Shown piece after piece: positions 1-8,182 of a stretch of 64,000 bases of DNA. This DNA comes from Pseudonocardia alni. Its GTDB lineage: Bacteria > Actinomycetota > Actinomycetes > Mycobacteriales > Pseudonocardiaceae. The DNA is taken from the NCBI RefSeq assembly GCF_002813375.1, contig NZ_PHUJ01000002.1, positions 62,001-126,000 of the forward strand, written 5' to 3'. Numbering within the stretch: the stretch's first letter is position 1; every line of letters begins with the position of its first letter. The notes under the pieces were generated by a model. It worked only from the letters and a program-made list of their open reading frames with translations. It was not told the DNA's origin and did no database searches. The translations under genes and the position numbers were made by a program.

Positions 1-33
1 GATGCCGGTGTCCCGCTGACACCCACCTCGTGA
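1..33 (+). CDS. C-terminal tail of an upstream gene (partial, uncertain)
   Basis: An open frame enters from the left edge and ends at a TGA at 31-33, giving the last ten residues DAGVPLTPTS. It is too short to identify. In related sulfur clusters the gene before a TauE/SafE exporter is often an MBL-fold persulfide dioxygenase, but nothing here proves that. Confidence 0.25.
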   Translation, partial: DAGVPLTPTS

Positions 34-67
34 GCAGGTCCCGGACCCGTGGCCCAAGGCGGGCACG

Positions 68-862
68 GTGATCCTCGCCGGCGTGTTCGGCCTGGTCATC
101 GGCGCCGCGCTGGGGCTGCTCGGTGCGGGTGGCTCGATCCTGGCCGTCCCGGCCCTGGTCTACGGGGTCGGCCAACCGGTGGCGGCCGCGGTGTTCGGGT
201 CGCTGCTGGTGGTGTCCGTGTCGGCGGCCGGCGGCGTGGCAGCGAGGTTGCGGTCCGGCATGATCCGGTGGCCGGTAGCGCTGGTGTTCGGCGCGGCGGG
301 CATTCCCACCGCGTTCGCGGGGGCCGCGCTCGGCCGCCTGATCGCCGACCGGTGGCTGCTGGTGGCGTTCTCGGTGCTGATGGTCGTCGTCGCGGCCCGG
401 ATGCTGCGCGGCAACCCCGAGGAGGCGACCGGCGGCGCGTGTCGGATCCGCGACGGGCGGGTCGACTGGCGCAGCTGCCTGCCCAAGGCGCTCGCCGCCG
501 GCGCCGGGGTCGGGGTGCTGACCGGGCTGTTCGGGGTGGGGGGCGGTTTCCTCATCGTTCCCGCCCTGACCCTGCTGCTCGGGCTGAGCGCCGCAGAGGC
601 CATCGCCACCTCGCTGGTGATCGTCACGATCACCTCGCTGGCCGGGCTGTCCGCGCACGCCGCCGACGCCGCGAGCGTGGACTACGGCGTGATCGCCGTG
701 TTCGCCGGCGCCGCCCTGCTCGCGTCGCTGGCCGCCGGGCGCGTGGCGAACCAGCTCCCGGCCGCGGCGCTGCGGCGCGGGTTCGCCTACCTGATCCTGG
801 CCGTCGCGGTCGGCGTCGCCGCCGCCGCGCTGCTCGCCCCGGCCGCACTGAGCAGCGGCTGA
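68..862 (+). CDS. TauE/SafE family sulfite/anion exporter
   Basis: Predicted integral membrane protein of 264 residues with about eight hydrophobic helices arranged as two homologous halves. Each half starts with a glycine-rich turn (GLLGAGGSILAVPAL near residue 16 and GLFGVGGGFLIVPAL near 155), the signature of the TauE/SafE (DUF81) family, which moves sulfite, sulfonates or other sulfur anions across the inner membrane. The GTG at 68 is the first in-frame start that gives a complete first helix. It is followed by DUF302, multicopper oxidase and rhodanese genes on the same strand, which suggests removal of sulfur anions during sulfide or persulfide detoxification. The substrate is inferred from family and context only. 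Confidence 0.85.
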   Translation: MILAGVFGLVIGAALGLLGAGGSILAVPALVYGVGQPVAAAVFGSLLVVSVSAAGGVAARLRSGMIRWPVALVFGAAGIPTAFAGAALGRLIADRWLLVAFSVLMVVVAARMLRGNPEEATGGACRIRDGRVDWRSCLPKALAAGAGVGVLTGLFGVGGGFLIVPALTLLLGLSAAEAIATSLVIVTITSLAGLSAHAADAASVDYGVIAVFAGAALLASLAAGRVANQLPAAALRRGFAYLILAVAVGVAAAALLAPAALSSG

Positions 863-902
863 CACACACACGACCGACAACTTGACGAATGGAGCATTCG
901 CA

Positions 903-1298
903 ATGGACTACAGCATGACGATCACCCTGGATCTGCCCTACGACCAGGCGGTCCCCGCGGTCAAGGCGGCCCTGGCCGAGCAGGGGTTCGGGGTGCTCAC
1001 CGAGATCGACGCCCGCGCCACCCTCAAGGAGAAGCTCGACCACGACATGGAGCCCTACGTCATCCTGGGCGCCTGCAACCCCCAGCTCGCCCACCGCGCC
1101 CTCGACGTCGACCGGCAGATCGGGCTGCTGCTGCCCTGCAACGTCGTGGTCCGCGCCGACGGCGACGACCGCAGCATCGTCTCCGCCCTGGACCCGCAGG
1201 TCATGGTCACCATCCCCGAACGCGAAGACCTGCGCCCCGTCGCGGACGAGGCCGGGGTACGCATCCGGGCCGCACTCGACGCACTCACCAGCGACTGA
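903..1298 (+). CDS. DUF302 domain protein
   Basis: A 131-residue soluble protein matching the DUF302 fold over its whole length. It has an N-terminal beta strand (MTITLDLPYDQAV), a central LGACNPQLAHRAL segment and a C-terminal MVTIPEREDLRPVADEAG segment. DUF302 proteins are small alpha/beta proteins of unknown chemistry, often encoded with rhodaneses and sulfur transporters. The ATG at 903 is chosen because GGAG at 891-894 sits 8 bases upstream. A TTG at 882 in the same frame would add seven residues without a ribosome site. It lies 40 bp after the exporter and is probably in the same operon. Confidence 0.85.
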   Translation: MDYSMTITLDLPYDQAVPAVKAALAEQGFGVLTEIDARATLKEKLDHDMEPYVILGACNPQLAHRALDVDRQIGLLLPCNVVVRADGDDRSIVSALDPQVMVTIPEREDLRPVADEAGVRIRAALDALTSD

Positions 1299-1345
1299 CC
1301 CGCAGACCAAAACAGGCACGACGAGACGACGGGAGTGGAACGACC

Positions 1346-1576
1346 ATGATGGACGGCTCGATGATGGGATGGTTCTGGATCTGGCCGGTACTGGTGCTGA
1401 TCGGCCTGGTGCTGCTGGGCTACCTCGCCTACCGGCTCACCCAGAACCGCCGACCCGGCGCGGACACCGCCGCGGCGGCGGGGCCGACCTCGGCACGGCA
1501 GATCCTCGACGAGCGCTACGCCCGCGGCGAGATCGACGACGACGAGTACCGCAAGCGCCGCGACGAGCTGGCGTGA
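1346..1576 (+). CDS. Membrane-anchored SHOCT-domain small protein
   Basis: A 76-residue protein with one transmembrane helix at about residues 9-30 (WIWPVLVLIGLVLLGYLAYRL), a short polar linker and a C-terminal SHOCT motif (ILDERYARGEIDDDEYRKRRDEL, about residues 52-75). SHOCT segments are short oligomerisation helices found at protein ends. Its stop overlaps the GTG of the multicopper oxidase in a GTGA, so the two are translationally coupled. The Met-rich start (MMDGSMMG) would suit a periplasm-facing copper ligand, but that is only a suggestion. Confidence 0.85.
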   Translation: MMDGSMMGWFWIWPVLVLIGLVLLGYLAYRLTQNRRPGADTAAAAGPTSARQILDERYARGEIDDDEYRKRRDELA

Positions 1577-3030
1577 CCCCGGCACCGATCAGCCGGCGCC
1601 GCGCGATCGTCCTGGGCGGGCTCGGCGCCGCCGCCGTCGCCACCGGTGCGACGGGCTGGATCGGCTCCGGTACGGGCAGCCGGCTGCGGCCCGCCGACAC
1701 CGGCGCAGAGCTGCGCCAACCGCAGGTCCTGGACAGTGCGGGCGGGCGGCTGCAGGTCGAGCTCACCGCCGCGGCGGGGGTGCGGCTGGCCGGTCGGGAC
1801 ACCCAGGGCCTGGGTTTCAACGGCACCGCACCCGGGCCGACGCTGCGGGTGCACCCCGGTGACGAGCTCGCGGTGCGCCTGACCAACCGGCTCGACGAGC
1901 CCACCAACCTGCACACCCACGGGCTGCGGGTGTCCCCAGAGGGCAACAGCGACAACCCGTTCCTGCGGGTCGACCCCGGCACCTCGTTCGACTACCTCTA
2001 CCGGATCCCGGAGGATCACCCGGCCGGCACCTTCTGGTACCACCCGCACCACCACGGCATGGTGGCCGATCAGATCTTCGGCGGGCTCGCCGGTGCGCTG
2101 CTGGTCGCCCCGGCGGGCGCCGACCCCGACCTGGCGGTGGTCGAGGACCGGGTGCTGCTGGTCACCGACACCACCCTCGACGGTGACGGCGGGCTGGTCG
2201 AGGTGAGCGCGATGGACCGGGCGATGGGCCGCCAAGGCGAGCTGGTCCTGGTCAACGGCCAGCACCAGCCCGTCATCCCCGCCGTTCCCGGCGGGACGCA
2301 GCGCTGGCGGGTCGTCAACGGCTGTGTGTCGCGGGTACTGAGCATCCGCCTCGACGGGCACCAGCTCGTCCGGGTCGCCCAGGACGGCACGTTCCTGCCC
2401 GCCCCGGTCGACGCGGACCGGGTGATGCTCGCCCCGGGCAACCGGGCCGACGTGATCGTCCGCCCCACCGGCACCGGCCGCTACCCGCTGATCGCCGACG
2501 CCGTCGACCGTGGTGGCATGGGCGCGATGATGGGCGGCGCCGCCGCGAGCAGCGGGCCCGTCACCCTCGCCACCATGGTCACCGCCGGGGCGCCGGTCAC
2601 CGCACCGCCGCTGCCCACCGCACTGCTCGCCGAGGCGCCCGCCCCAGGGCCGGTGACCGGGCGGCGGCAGATCACCTTCCAGATGGGCATGGGCGCAGGC
2701 GGGATGGCCTTCACCATCGACGGCCGCGCCTTCGATCCCAAGCGCGACGACCAGACCATCGCCCTGGGCTCCACCGAGGAATGGACGATCACCAATCCCG
2801 GCCCGCTCGCGCACCCGTTCCACCTGCACGTCTGGCCGTTCACCGTGCTCGAGTCCAGCGACGCCACCCCACCGACCGGGGTGCCGCAGGACGTCGTGCT
2901 CGTCCCGGCCCGCGGCTGGGTCCGGCTCCGCATCCCGTTCACCACGTATTCCGGGCGCAGCGTCTACCACTGCCACATCCTCGACCACGAGGACGCCGGA
3001 ATGATGGCCACCGTCAACGTCCGCCCGTGA
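1573..3030 (+). CDS. Tat-exported multicopper oxidase
   Basis: Three-cupredoxin multicopper oxidase of 485 residues. The four copper-binding motifs are in order: HTHG near residue 113, FWYHPHHHG near 154, HPFHLHVW near 414 and YHCHILDHEDAGMM near 466. The last has the Cys plus downstream Met of a type 1 site. The N-terminus carries a twin-arginine signal (SRRRAIVLGG followed by an Ala/Gly-rich core), so the enzyme is exported folded. The GTG at 1573 overlaps the SHOCT stop by 4 bp, and upstream in-frame sequence is a shadow of the SHOCT gene. The Met-rich stretch near 315-325 (GGMGAMMGG) resembles the Met loops of CueO-type cuprous oxidases. Likely role: copper(I) oxidation or laccase-like activity outside the membrane. 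Confidence 0.92.
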   Translation: MTPAPISRRRAIVLGGLGAAAVATGATGWIGSGTGSRLRPADTGAELRQPQVLDSAGGRLQVELTAAAGVRLAGRDTQGLGFNGTAPGPTLRVHPGDELAVRLTNRLDEPTNLHTHGLRVSPEGNSDNPFLRVDPGTSFDYLYRIPEDHPAGTFWYHPHHHGMVADQIFGGLAGALLVAPAGADPDLAVVEDRVLLVTDTTLDGDGGLVEVSAMDRAMGRQGELVLVNGQHQPVIPAVPGGTQRWRVVNGCVSRVLSIRLDGHQLVRVAQDGTFLPAPVDADRVMLAPGNRADVIVRPTGTGRYPLIADAVDRGGMGAMMGGAAASSGPVTLATMVTAGAPVTAPPLPTALLAEAPAPGPVTGRRQITFQMGMGAGGMAFTIDGRAFDPKRDDQTIALGSTEEWTITNPGPLAHPFHLHVWPFTVLESSDATPPTGVPQDVVLVPARGWVRLRIPFTTYSGRSVYHCHILDHEDAGMMATVNVRP

Positions 3031-3128
3031 GTGCGCCTCGACTCGGCCATCTCGCCGACCCGGGCCCGACCGCGGCGGCCGGCTCAGCGACCATCCATCC
3101 CACGACCCCTACCGACGAGGACGCCCCT

Positions 3129-3719
3129 GTGGCCCACGCCAGCCCCCGCCACGTCGACGCACGCACCGTTCGCGACTGGCTCGGCGATCCCGACACCGTG
3201 ACCGTCATCGACGTGCGAAGCCCCACGGAGTTCGAGACCGTGCACATCCGCGGTTCCTACAACGTGCCGCTGGACATGGTCAATGAGCACACCGAGCAGC
3301 TCGCCGCTCACTTCGACCGGCAAGTCGTCCTCGTCTGCCAGTCCGGGACGCGGGCCGCGCAGGCTCACCAGCGTCTCGCCGGGGTCGGATCCGAGCGCGT
3401 GCATATCCTCACCGGCGGCATCTCCGCGTACTCCGGTGTCGGCGGGGACGTTGTGCGTGGCCGCGCCCGGTGGGCGCTGGAGCGCCAGGTCCGTCTCGTC
3501 GCCGGAACGCTCGTGCTCGCAGGGCTGACCGCGGGACTGCGTGCGCCGAGGGCACGTCTGCTCGCCGGCGGAATCGGGGCCGGACTCACCGTCTCCGCGC
3601 TCACAGACAGCTGCACAATGGCGTCGTTCCTGTCCGCGCTCCCATACAACCGCGGGCCTCGCGACCGCACGCCGGCCGAGGTACTCGCGGAGCTTCCCGC
3701 CACCCGGAAGGCAGCGTGA
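3129..3719 (+). CDS. Rhodanese domain protein with C-terminal membrane segment
   Basis: Protein of 196 residues. Residues 1-105 are a rhodanese domain with the active-site loop CQSGTRA, whose Cys forms the persulfide intermediate. Residues 110-190 hold two hydrophobic helices ending in a C-M-A-S-F-L-x-x-L-P-Y-N segment, the DUF2892/YgaP-like membrane extension seen in membrane-bound rhodaneses. It probably transfers sulfane sulfur at the membrane and closes the sulfur cluster. The start is uncertain. GTG 3129 begins the conserved domain, while GTG 3027 overlaps the multicopper oxidase stop in GTGA and would add 34 low-complexity residues. Confidence 0.85.
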   Translation: MAHASPRHVDARTVRDWLGDPDTVTVIDVRSPTEFETVHIRGSYNVPLDMVNEHTEQLAAHFDRQVVLVCQSGTRAAQAHQRLAGVGSERVHILTGGISAYSGVGGDVVRGRARWALERQVRLVAGTLVLAGLTAGLRAPRARLLAGGIGAGLTVSALTDSCTMASFLSALPYNRGPRDRTPAEVLAELPATRKAA

Positions 3720-3907
3720 ACCGCAGGCACCAACGCAGCACCGAGTTCCTGTAGCTGGCCCGCGATGATCGACGTGACGAACGGTTACCCGAGACGGAAT
3801 TGATCTCGATCCGCGAACTGCGGTCAGCGTGCACCAGGGCGTCGCGGGACTGCCATCTCGTGGCGCCGACCCGCTGTCGTTCTACTGTCGTTCCACAGGA
3901 GGCGGCC

Positions 3908-4228
3908 ATGTCTGCGATGGCCGCAGATGGGCCTGAGGTGGCGAGTGAGCGGTCGACGCACGCAGGGGCAGCAAGGATGGAGGACAGGGAACTGAAACGC
4001 CGGCTGCGGCGCACTGAGGGTGTCGTGGGTTGTGCAGCGAGTCGGACGGCGACGCTCGCCGTGGCGGACGTCGCCCGAGGATCCTGGGCGAGCCCTGAGC
4101 TCGCGCGCGTCCGCCAGGAGGGCGGCGGCGACGATGAGCCAGGCCATCGCCTGCGATCAGGCGCCGACCCCTGTTCGCCGACCTCGCGTCGGCTCGTCAT
4201 CGTCGCCTGTCTCACTGAATGGAGATAG
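3908..4228 (+). CDS. Possible small hypothetical protein
   Basis: A 106-residue reading frame whose ATG is preceded by an excellent ribosome site (AGGAGG, 6 bases before the ATG). It lies alone in the 545 bp between the rhodanese gene and the next clear gene. The product is Ala/Arg-rich, has no recognised domain, and its codon use is not clearly that of a gene in the second half. It may be a decayed gene at the junction between the sulfur cluster and the mobile region. The rest of 3720-4264 shows nothing I can name. Confidence 0.3.
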   Translation: MSAMAADGPEVASERSTHAGAARMEDRELKRRLRRTEGVVGCAASRTATLAVADVARGSWASPELARVRQEGGGDDEPGHRLRSGADPCSPTSRRLVIVACLTEWR

Positions 4229-4264
4229 CCTCCTGGCCTGTCTCATCAACGAGAGGAGATCGGT

Positions 4265-4834
4265 ATGGGAGCCCGAACCCGGCGACGCCCGGAGGGCCGA
4301 GCTGCGCGCCACGCCCTGGCCCAGCTGACCGAAGCCCGGGACGCAGTCGACGCCCGCCTGGAGGATCGCCGTCGTCGCGAGAACACCCTGCTGGAGCGCT
4401 ACGCCGCGACCCTCGTCGAGCAGCAGCGGGTCGAGGAGGAGCTGACGTCCGGACTCGCGCGCCTCCAGGAGGAGGAGGCCCGGCTGCGCGCCCACACCGA
4501 TCAGCAGCTCGCCGCGATCGAGGCAGAACGCGGCGACGTCCTCTGGGGCCTGAATGCCGAGGGACGAAGCGCTGAGGACCTCGCCCAGATCGCCGGCCTC
4601 CCACTGAAACGGGTCCGAACGATCCTGCGCAGCAGGAAGAACGGCGATGACAGCGCCGCGACCAGCGACAACGGCGAACACGTCGCGCCGACCGGTGGCG
4701 CGGCGGCAGGCGGGGGTGATGGCAACGGAGCCGCCGAGGGCGCCGGTTCCCCGGTCCAGACTGCCCCGGCTGAGCCGGGCGACGGTCTCTCCACGGCGCC
4801 CGCTCCGCAGCATGCGGGGGACACTCACGACTGA
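4265..4834 (+). CDS. Coiled-coil protein with short helix-turn-helix-like segment
   Basis: A 189-residue protein not recognised by name. Residues 15-95 form a charged coiled coil rich in Glu, Arg and Leu. Residues 97-122 (AEGRSAEDLAQIAGLPLKRV) look like a helix-turn-helix that reads as a sigma-region-4 or resolvase-type DNA-binding segment. The last 65 residues are a disordered Gly/Ala/Pro tail. The start is supported by GAGAGGAG ending 7 bases before the ATG. It is the first clear gene of the mobile-looking region and faces away from the leftward genes. A DNA-binding or scaffolding role is only inferred. Confidence 0.75.
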   Translation: MGARTRRRPEGRAARHALAQLTEARDAVDARLEDRRRRENTLLERYAATLVEQQRVEEELTSGLARLQEEEARLRAHTDQQLAAIEAERGDVLWGLNAEGRSAEDLAQIAGLPLKRVRTILRSRKNGDDSAATSDNGEHVAPTGGAAAGGGDGNGAAEGAGSPVQTAPAEPGDGLSTAPAPQHAGDTHD

Positions 4835-4923
4835 CCCTCGTGCCGCACTCAGGGGCACCCGGGAGCAGCCCCATCTGCGCTGGTCGGGGCGATCGAGAGC
4901 ATGCTCCCGGTGGCCCGGAGCAG

Positions 4924-6162
4924 CTACGAGGTGAGGTCGTCGTCGGGGAAGGGCGGCTTCCGCTCAGCGCGGGCCGCGGTGTGGCACAGGCGGCGGAACT
5001 GCTCGACTCCGGCCAGCGGATCGGCGGCGCCGAACGCGGCCGCGGTGAGGCTCTTCAGGTCCCAGCGGACGAGCAGGCCCTGCCGGGCCAGGACGAGTCC
5101 GACATGCCGGATGCCCCATCGGTCGGAGATGTCGAGCCAGGCGTAGCCGAGCACTTGCTGGAGCCAGGCTCGTACACGTCGTGGCTGGTCTGCGCGGGCG
5201 CTCACCTTGACGTCGAGCAATGTCGATCCGACCAGGAGGTCGGCGTCGGCGAAGTGGGGGATGAGGGCCGGCGAGGCGTACCCGATGCCTGGGCCCTGTG
5301 GCAGTCGCTCCGCTCCCCACGCCCTGAGCGTCGGGAGGTTCTCGCTGGTCGCGAGCGCGCGGACGAGGGCTGCCGCCTCGTGGACGCTGCCGTCCGGGAC
5401 GGCCGCGCGAAGGACGTCGGTCGTGATGGGTGCGTGTTGCGCGACAGCGCTCAGAGCGCGGGGGCTGCGCCCGCTCCTGTACGCCGCTTCGGCCAGGGCC
5501 CACACGCCGTAGGTCCGCGCCAGGGCGCGTTCGGCTCCGGCGGTCGCTACGTGGCCGCAGGGCGCGTGCTCGCGGTGGAACAGGTGGCCTCGGGCGGCGA
5601 GGTCAGGGAAGACGCTGTCGCCCCAGGGGGGATCGGTGCTGGTCGCGCCCGGTGCGGGGACCTGGAGCCACTCGCGCGGCGACGGACGGAGCGTGTGAGC
5701 CATCGTGGCGACCTCGTCGGGCAGGCCGCGGTGGCTCGGAAAGGACAGGGCGATGCCGGCTGCGGCGTCGGGGGAGAGGAGTTGGCCGGCGAGCAGTCCC
5801 TGCAGCGCTGCGTAGGGCGGCGCGGGCTGGACGAGGGCCGCCAGCCGGGCGTCGACGATGCCGCCGACGAGCTGGCTGTCCGCACCTGGCGTCGGTCCCG
5901 AGTGGGTCGGCTGCGGCGCCCTCGCGGCTGTCCGTGCCACGTCTCGGGCGACCTGGTCGAGGCCCGTGAGTCGTTGCTGGCACCAGGCGGCGAGGGCCCC
6001 GGCGCGGAGTGCTGTGGTGAGCGGCACGGCGGACTCCCCCTCTCCCTGGTCGGCCTCTCTGCTCTGCACTCTCCACGGTCTGGCATCGAAGGATGCATCG
6101 GCCGTGGCGGCGCCCCAGACCGGAGCCCGGTGGCTCCTGGCAATCGTGCCGTCAGGAGCCAC
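4924..6162 (-). CDS. PD-(D/E)XK nuclease-like protein
   Basis: A 412-residue protein. Near the C-terminus it carries ADADLLVGSTLLDVKV (about 304-320) followed by a helix with QQVLGYAWLD (335-344) and a RHVGLVLARQGLLVRW strand pair (352-367). The spacing D307, D317-x-K319, Q335/Q336 fits the PD-(D/E)XK nuclease core. The N-terminal 280 residues are helical and of unknown function. The gene lies 48 bp downstream of the cytosine methyltransferase on the same strand, so a restriction partner or a modification-linked nuclease is a reasonable hypothesis. Similar actinobacterial proteins are, to my knowledge, uncharacterised. GTG 6027, at the start of the conserved-looking part, is an alternative start. 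Confidence 0.6.
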   Translation of the reverse strand: MAPDGTIARSHRAPVWGAATADASFDARPWRVQSREADQGEGESAVPLTTALRAGALAAWCQQRLTGLDQVARDVARTAARAPQPTHSGPTPGADSQLVGGIVDARLAALVQPAPPYAALQGLLAGQLLSPDAAAGIALSFPSHRGLPDEVATMAHTLRPSPREWLQVPAPGATSTDPPWGDSVFPDLAARGHLFHREHAPCGHVATAGAERALARTYGVWALAEAAYRSGRSPRALSAVAQHAPITTDVLRAAVPDGSVHEAAALVRALATSENLPTLRAWGAERLPQGPGIGYASPALIPHFADADLLVGSTLLDVKVSARADQPRRVRAWLQQVLGYAWLDISDRWGIRHVGLVLARQGLLVRWDLKSLTAAAFGAADPLAGVEQFRRLCHTAARAERKPPFPDDDLTS

Positions 6163-6210
6163 CGGGCTGCGGGGGCCTGGTGGCGGTCGGACGCCGCCAG
6201 GCGCCGCGGA

Positions 6211-8034
6211 TCAGGCGGCGGTGGGCACGGGGGACTCGACCGGTGTGCCGCGGATCGCCTCGACGACGGCGGCCACCAGGTCGCGGGCGACGGGCGGGGT
6301 CACTGCGTTGCCTGCCATCCGCACCTGGTGCCGCTTCGTTCCGAGCAGGACGTAGTGGGGGGCGAACGCCATGCCCTCCTTGATCTCCCCCGGGCTCAGC
6401 ATCCGGAACAGGCAGTCCTCGACGTCGAGCCCGGCCGCGCCGGCCATGAGCGCATCGCCCTCGACCGTCGTCTGGGTGGCGAGCGGGCTGGTCGCGGTTG
6501 CCCGGATGCGGCCGGTGTCGTACGCGTAGAGCATTCCCGGGCTCCAGACCAGGGACTGGTGGCCGGCGCTGGTGATGGTGCGCGCAGGCTCGCTGGTCGG
6601 GGTGCTCATCTCGGCTCCGCCGCTGTTGTTCCGCATCAGCAGTCCGTGGTGGGTTCCGCTGGCGGCGAAGGTGTCGAGGGGCTCGGTGACGCGCTTCGTG
6701 CGGTTCGTGCCCCGCAGCGGCACGACCACGACACCCTCGGTGTCGCGGGTGGTGCGGGCACGCAGCGGGCGTTCGGTCGGCTGGGCGACGTCGTTCCAGG
6801 TGCCTCCGGCAGGGACGAGCAGTCCGGTCTCGTTGCGGGCCGTCTGGACCCTGAGCGGGCGGTCGGCGGGCAGTGCCACCTTGCCGTCGCGGCCCTCTGC
6901 CGGGACCAGGAGCGCTGACGGCGGCGCGGTGGGACGGGGCGCGCCCAGGCTGTCGAGGGCCATCGGCGGGGCGGCGATGGCGCGGTGCTCGGTGGTGGTC
7001 AACGTGCGCAGGGGCTCCTCGACCGGCCAGGCCCGCACTCCGGGTCGGCGCTCGAAGGTGTTGCCCGCGGCCTCCAGCGCGATCGGGCCGTAGTAGCGGC
7101 GCAGCCCTGCGGCGATGCGGGCCATCGTCTTCGGCGCGAGGGGCCGCTTGCGATCACCGATCCGCTGTCCCGGCGAGGTCCAGTCGATGATGGCCGCGGC
7201 CGGGAGCACGTAGGGCTGGACGACGTCGTTGCGGCAGCTCACGTGCGGGCACCGGAACACGTACTGGGCGCCGTAGGAGCCGTGAGGCCGGTCGTGGTTC
7301 TTGGGTGCCCGCAGGGCGGTGACGACCTCGCCGCAGGTCGGGCACCAGGCCTGCGGCCGGGTCCAGCGGTCGAAGTCCGGTCGGTTGTAGCGCCGCTGCC
7401 AGAACACCACGTAGACGCGGTCCCGTAGCTGGGGGGCCGGGGCACCGAGCTGGTGTGCGAAGGCCGAGTTGAGGGTCAGGACCTGGTAGTCGTAGTCGAG
7501 GTTCCGCATGCGGGCGATCCACTTCGGGAAGTGGACCCATTTCAGCAGTGCGGGGACGTTCTCGACGATCACAGCTCGGTAGCGGTGGTGCTCGGCGAAG
7601 CGGGGCACGTCGTGCATCAGAGCGCGGGAGCGTTCGCCGGCGTCGAGCGGCAGGGGCGGTTCGTCGGTGGCGTCGTCGTCGACGAGCAGGTCGAACAGGC
7701 TGGGCTCGGTCTCGGGCTGGGCGAAGGTCTGCTTCTCGCCGCGGGCCGGGCTGAAGAAGGTGCAGCTGGGTGACGCCCACAGCAGGTCGGTGCCGGGGAA
7801 CCGGCTCGGGTCGGCCTTCGCGATGTCGATGACGTCGTGCCCTGCGTCGGGCATGTTCTGGTTGTGGGTCTCGACGGCGAGGTCCCAGTGGTTGACCGCC
7901 ATGACGCTTCGGACCCCGGGGACCTGTTCCGCGCCGAAGGAGGATCCGCCTCCGCCGCAGAAGAGGTCGGTCAGGCTGAACTCGCAGTCGTCGTAGGCAC
8001 TTGGAACTGGTGTCCGGTGCAGCGTTCGCGGCAT
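6211..8034 (-). CDS. DNA (cytosine-5) methyltransferase
   Basis: A 607-residue C5-cytosine methyltransferase. Motif I DLFCGGGGSS (23-32) binds S-adenosylmethionine. The catalytic Cys lies in PSCTFFS (89-95), where the usual PPC is PSC. Further motifs are VIVENV (155-160), QLRDRVYVVF (202-211) and the C-terminal GNAVTPPVA (575-583). Residues 231-267 hold a CPTC...CPHVSC zinc ribbon. Between motifs VIII and X, residues 341-525 contain about six repeats of a Pro-Leu-Arg-x-x-Thr unit roughly 30 residues apart, probably the target-recognition region. It is preceded by the shared leader motif of this module and followed by a nuclease-like gene. Roles may include self-protection or gene regulation; the target sequence is unknown. 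Confidence 0.92.
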   Translation of the reverse strand: MPRTLHRTPVPSAYDDCEFSLTDLFCGGGGSSFGAEQVPGVRSVMAVNHWDLAVETHNQNMPDAGHDVIDIAKADPSRFPGTDLLWASPSCTFFSPARGEKQTFAQPETEPSLFDLLVDDDATDEPPLPLDAGERSRALMHDVPRFAEHHRYRAVIVENVPALLKWVHFPKWIARMRNLDYDYQVLTLNSAFAHQLGAPAPQLRDRVYVVFWQRRYNRPDFDRWTRPQAWCPTCGEVVTALRAPKNHDRPHGSYGAQYVFRCPHVSCRNDVVQPYVLPAAAIIDWTSPGQRIGDRKRPLAPKTMARIAAGLRRYYGPIALEAAGNTFERRPGVRAWPVEEPLRTLTTTEHRAIAAPPMALDSLGAPRPTAPPSALLVPAEGRDGKVALPADRPLRVQTARNETGLLVPAGGTWNDVAQPTERPLRARTTRDTEGVVVVPLRGTNRTKRVTEPLDTFAASGTHHGLLMRNNSGGAEMSTPTSEPARTITSAGHQSLVWSPGMLYAYDTGRIRATATSPLATQTTVEGDALMAGAAGLDVEDCLFRMLSPGEIKEGMAFAPHYVLLGTKRHQVRMAGNAVTPPVARDLVAAVVEAIRGTPVESPVPTAA

Positions 8035-8093
8035 GAGGCGCTCCGTTCGGTTATGGGTGAACGGTTCGAGCTGTCAATCTCTCCCCGTAGTTA

Positions 8094-8107
8094 TCACTAT
8101 ACCATAT
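8094..8107 (-). promoter_or_regulatory. Shared promoter motif before the methyltransferase gene
   Basis: On the minus strand this reads ATATGGTATAGTGA, with TATAGT as a good -10 hexamer. The same block recurs before the primase-polymerase (10365-10374) and WhiB (11602-11611) genes. In each case a TGACAGC block follows (here 8070-8076), 29-39 bases before the start codon. Confidence 0.6.
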
Positions 8108-8182
8108 CTAGCCGATATCCGCTGGTGGTGGCGCCTTCGCGTGCGTCTCTACGTGCCTACTCCCGAGCGGCTCCGCCGCTTT

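Noticed and set aside
4840..6918. A 692-codon open frame on the plus strand opposite the nuclease and methyltransferase genes
   Set aside because: It is the antisense shadow of two well supported genes; its product is Gly/Arg/Val-rich without domains and its start lacks a ribosome site.
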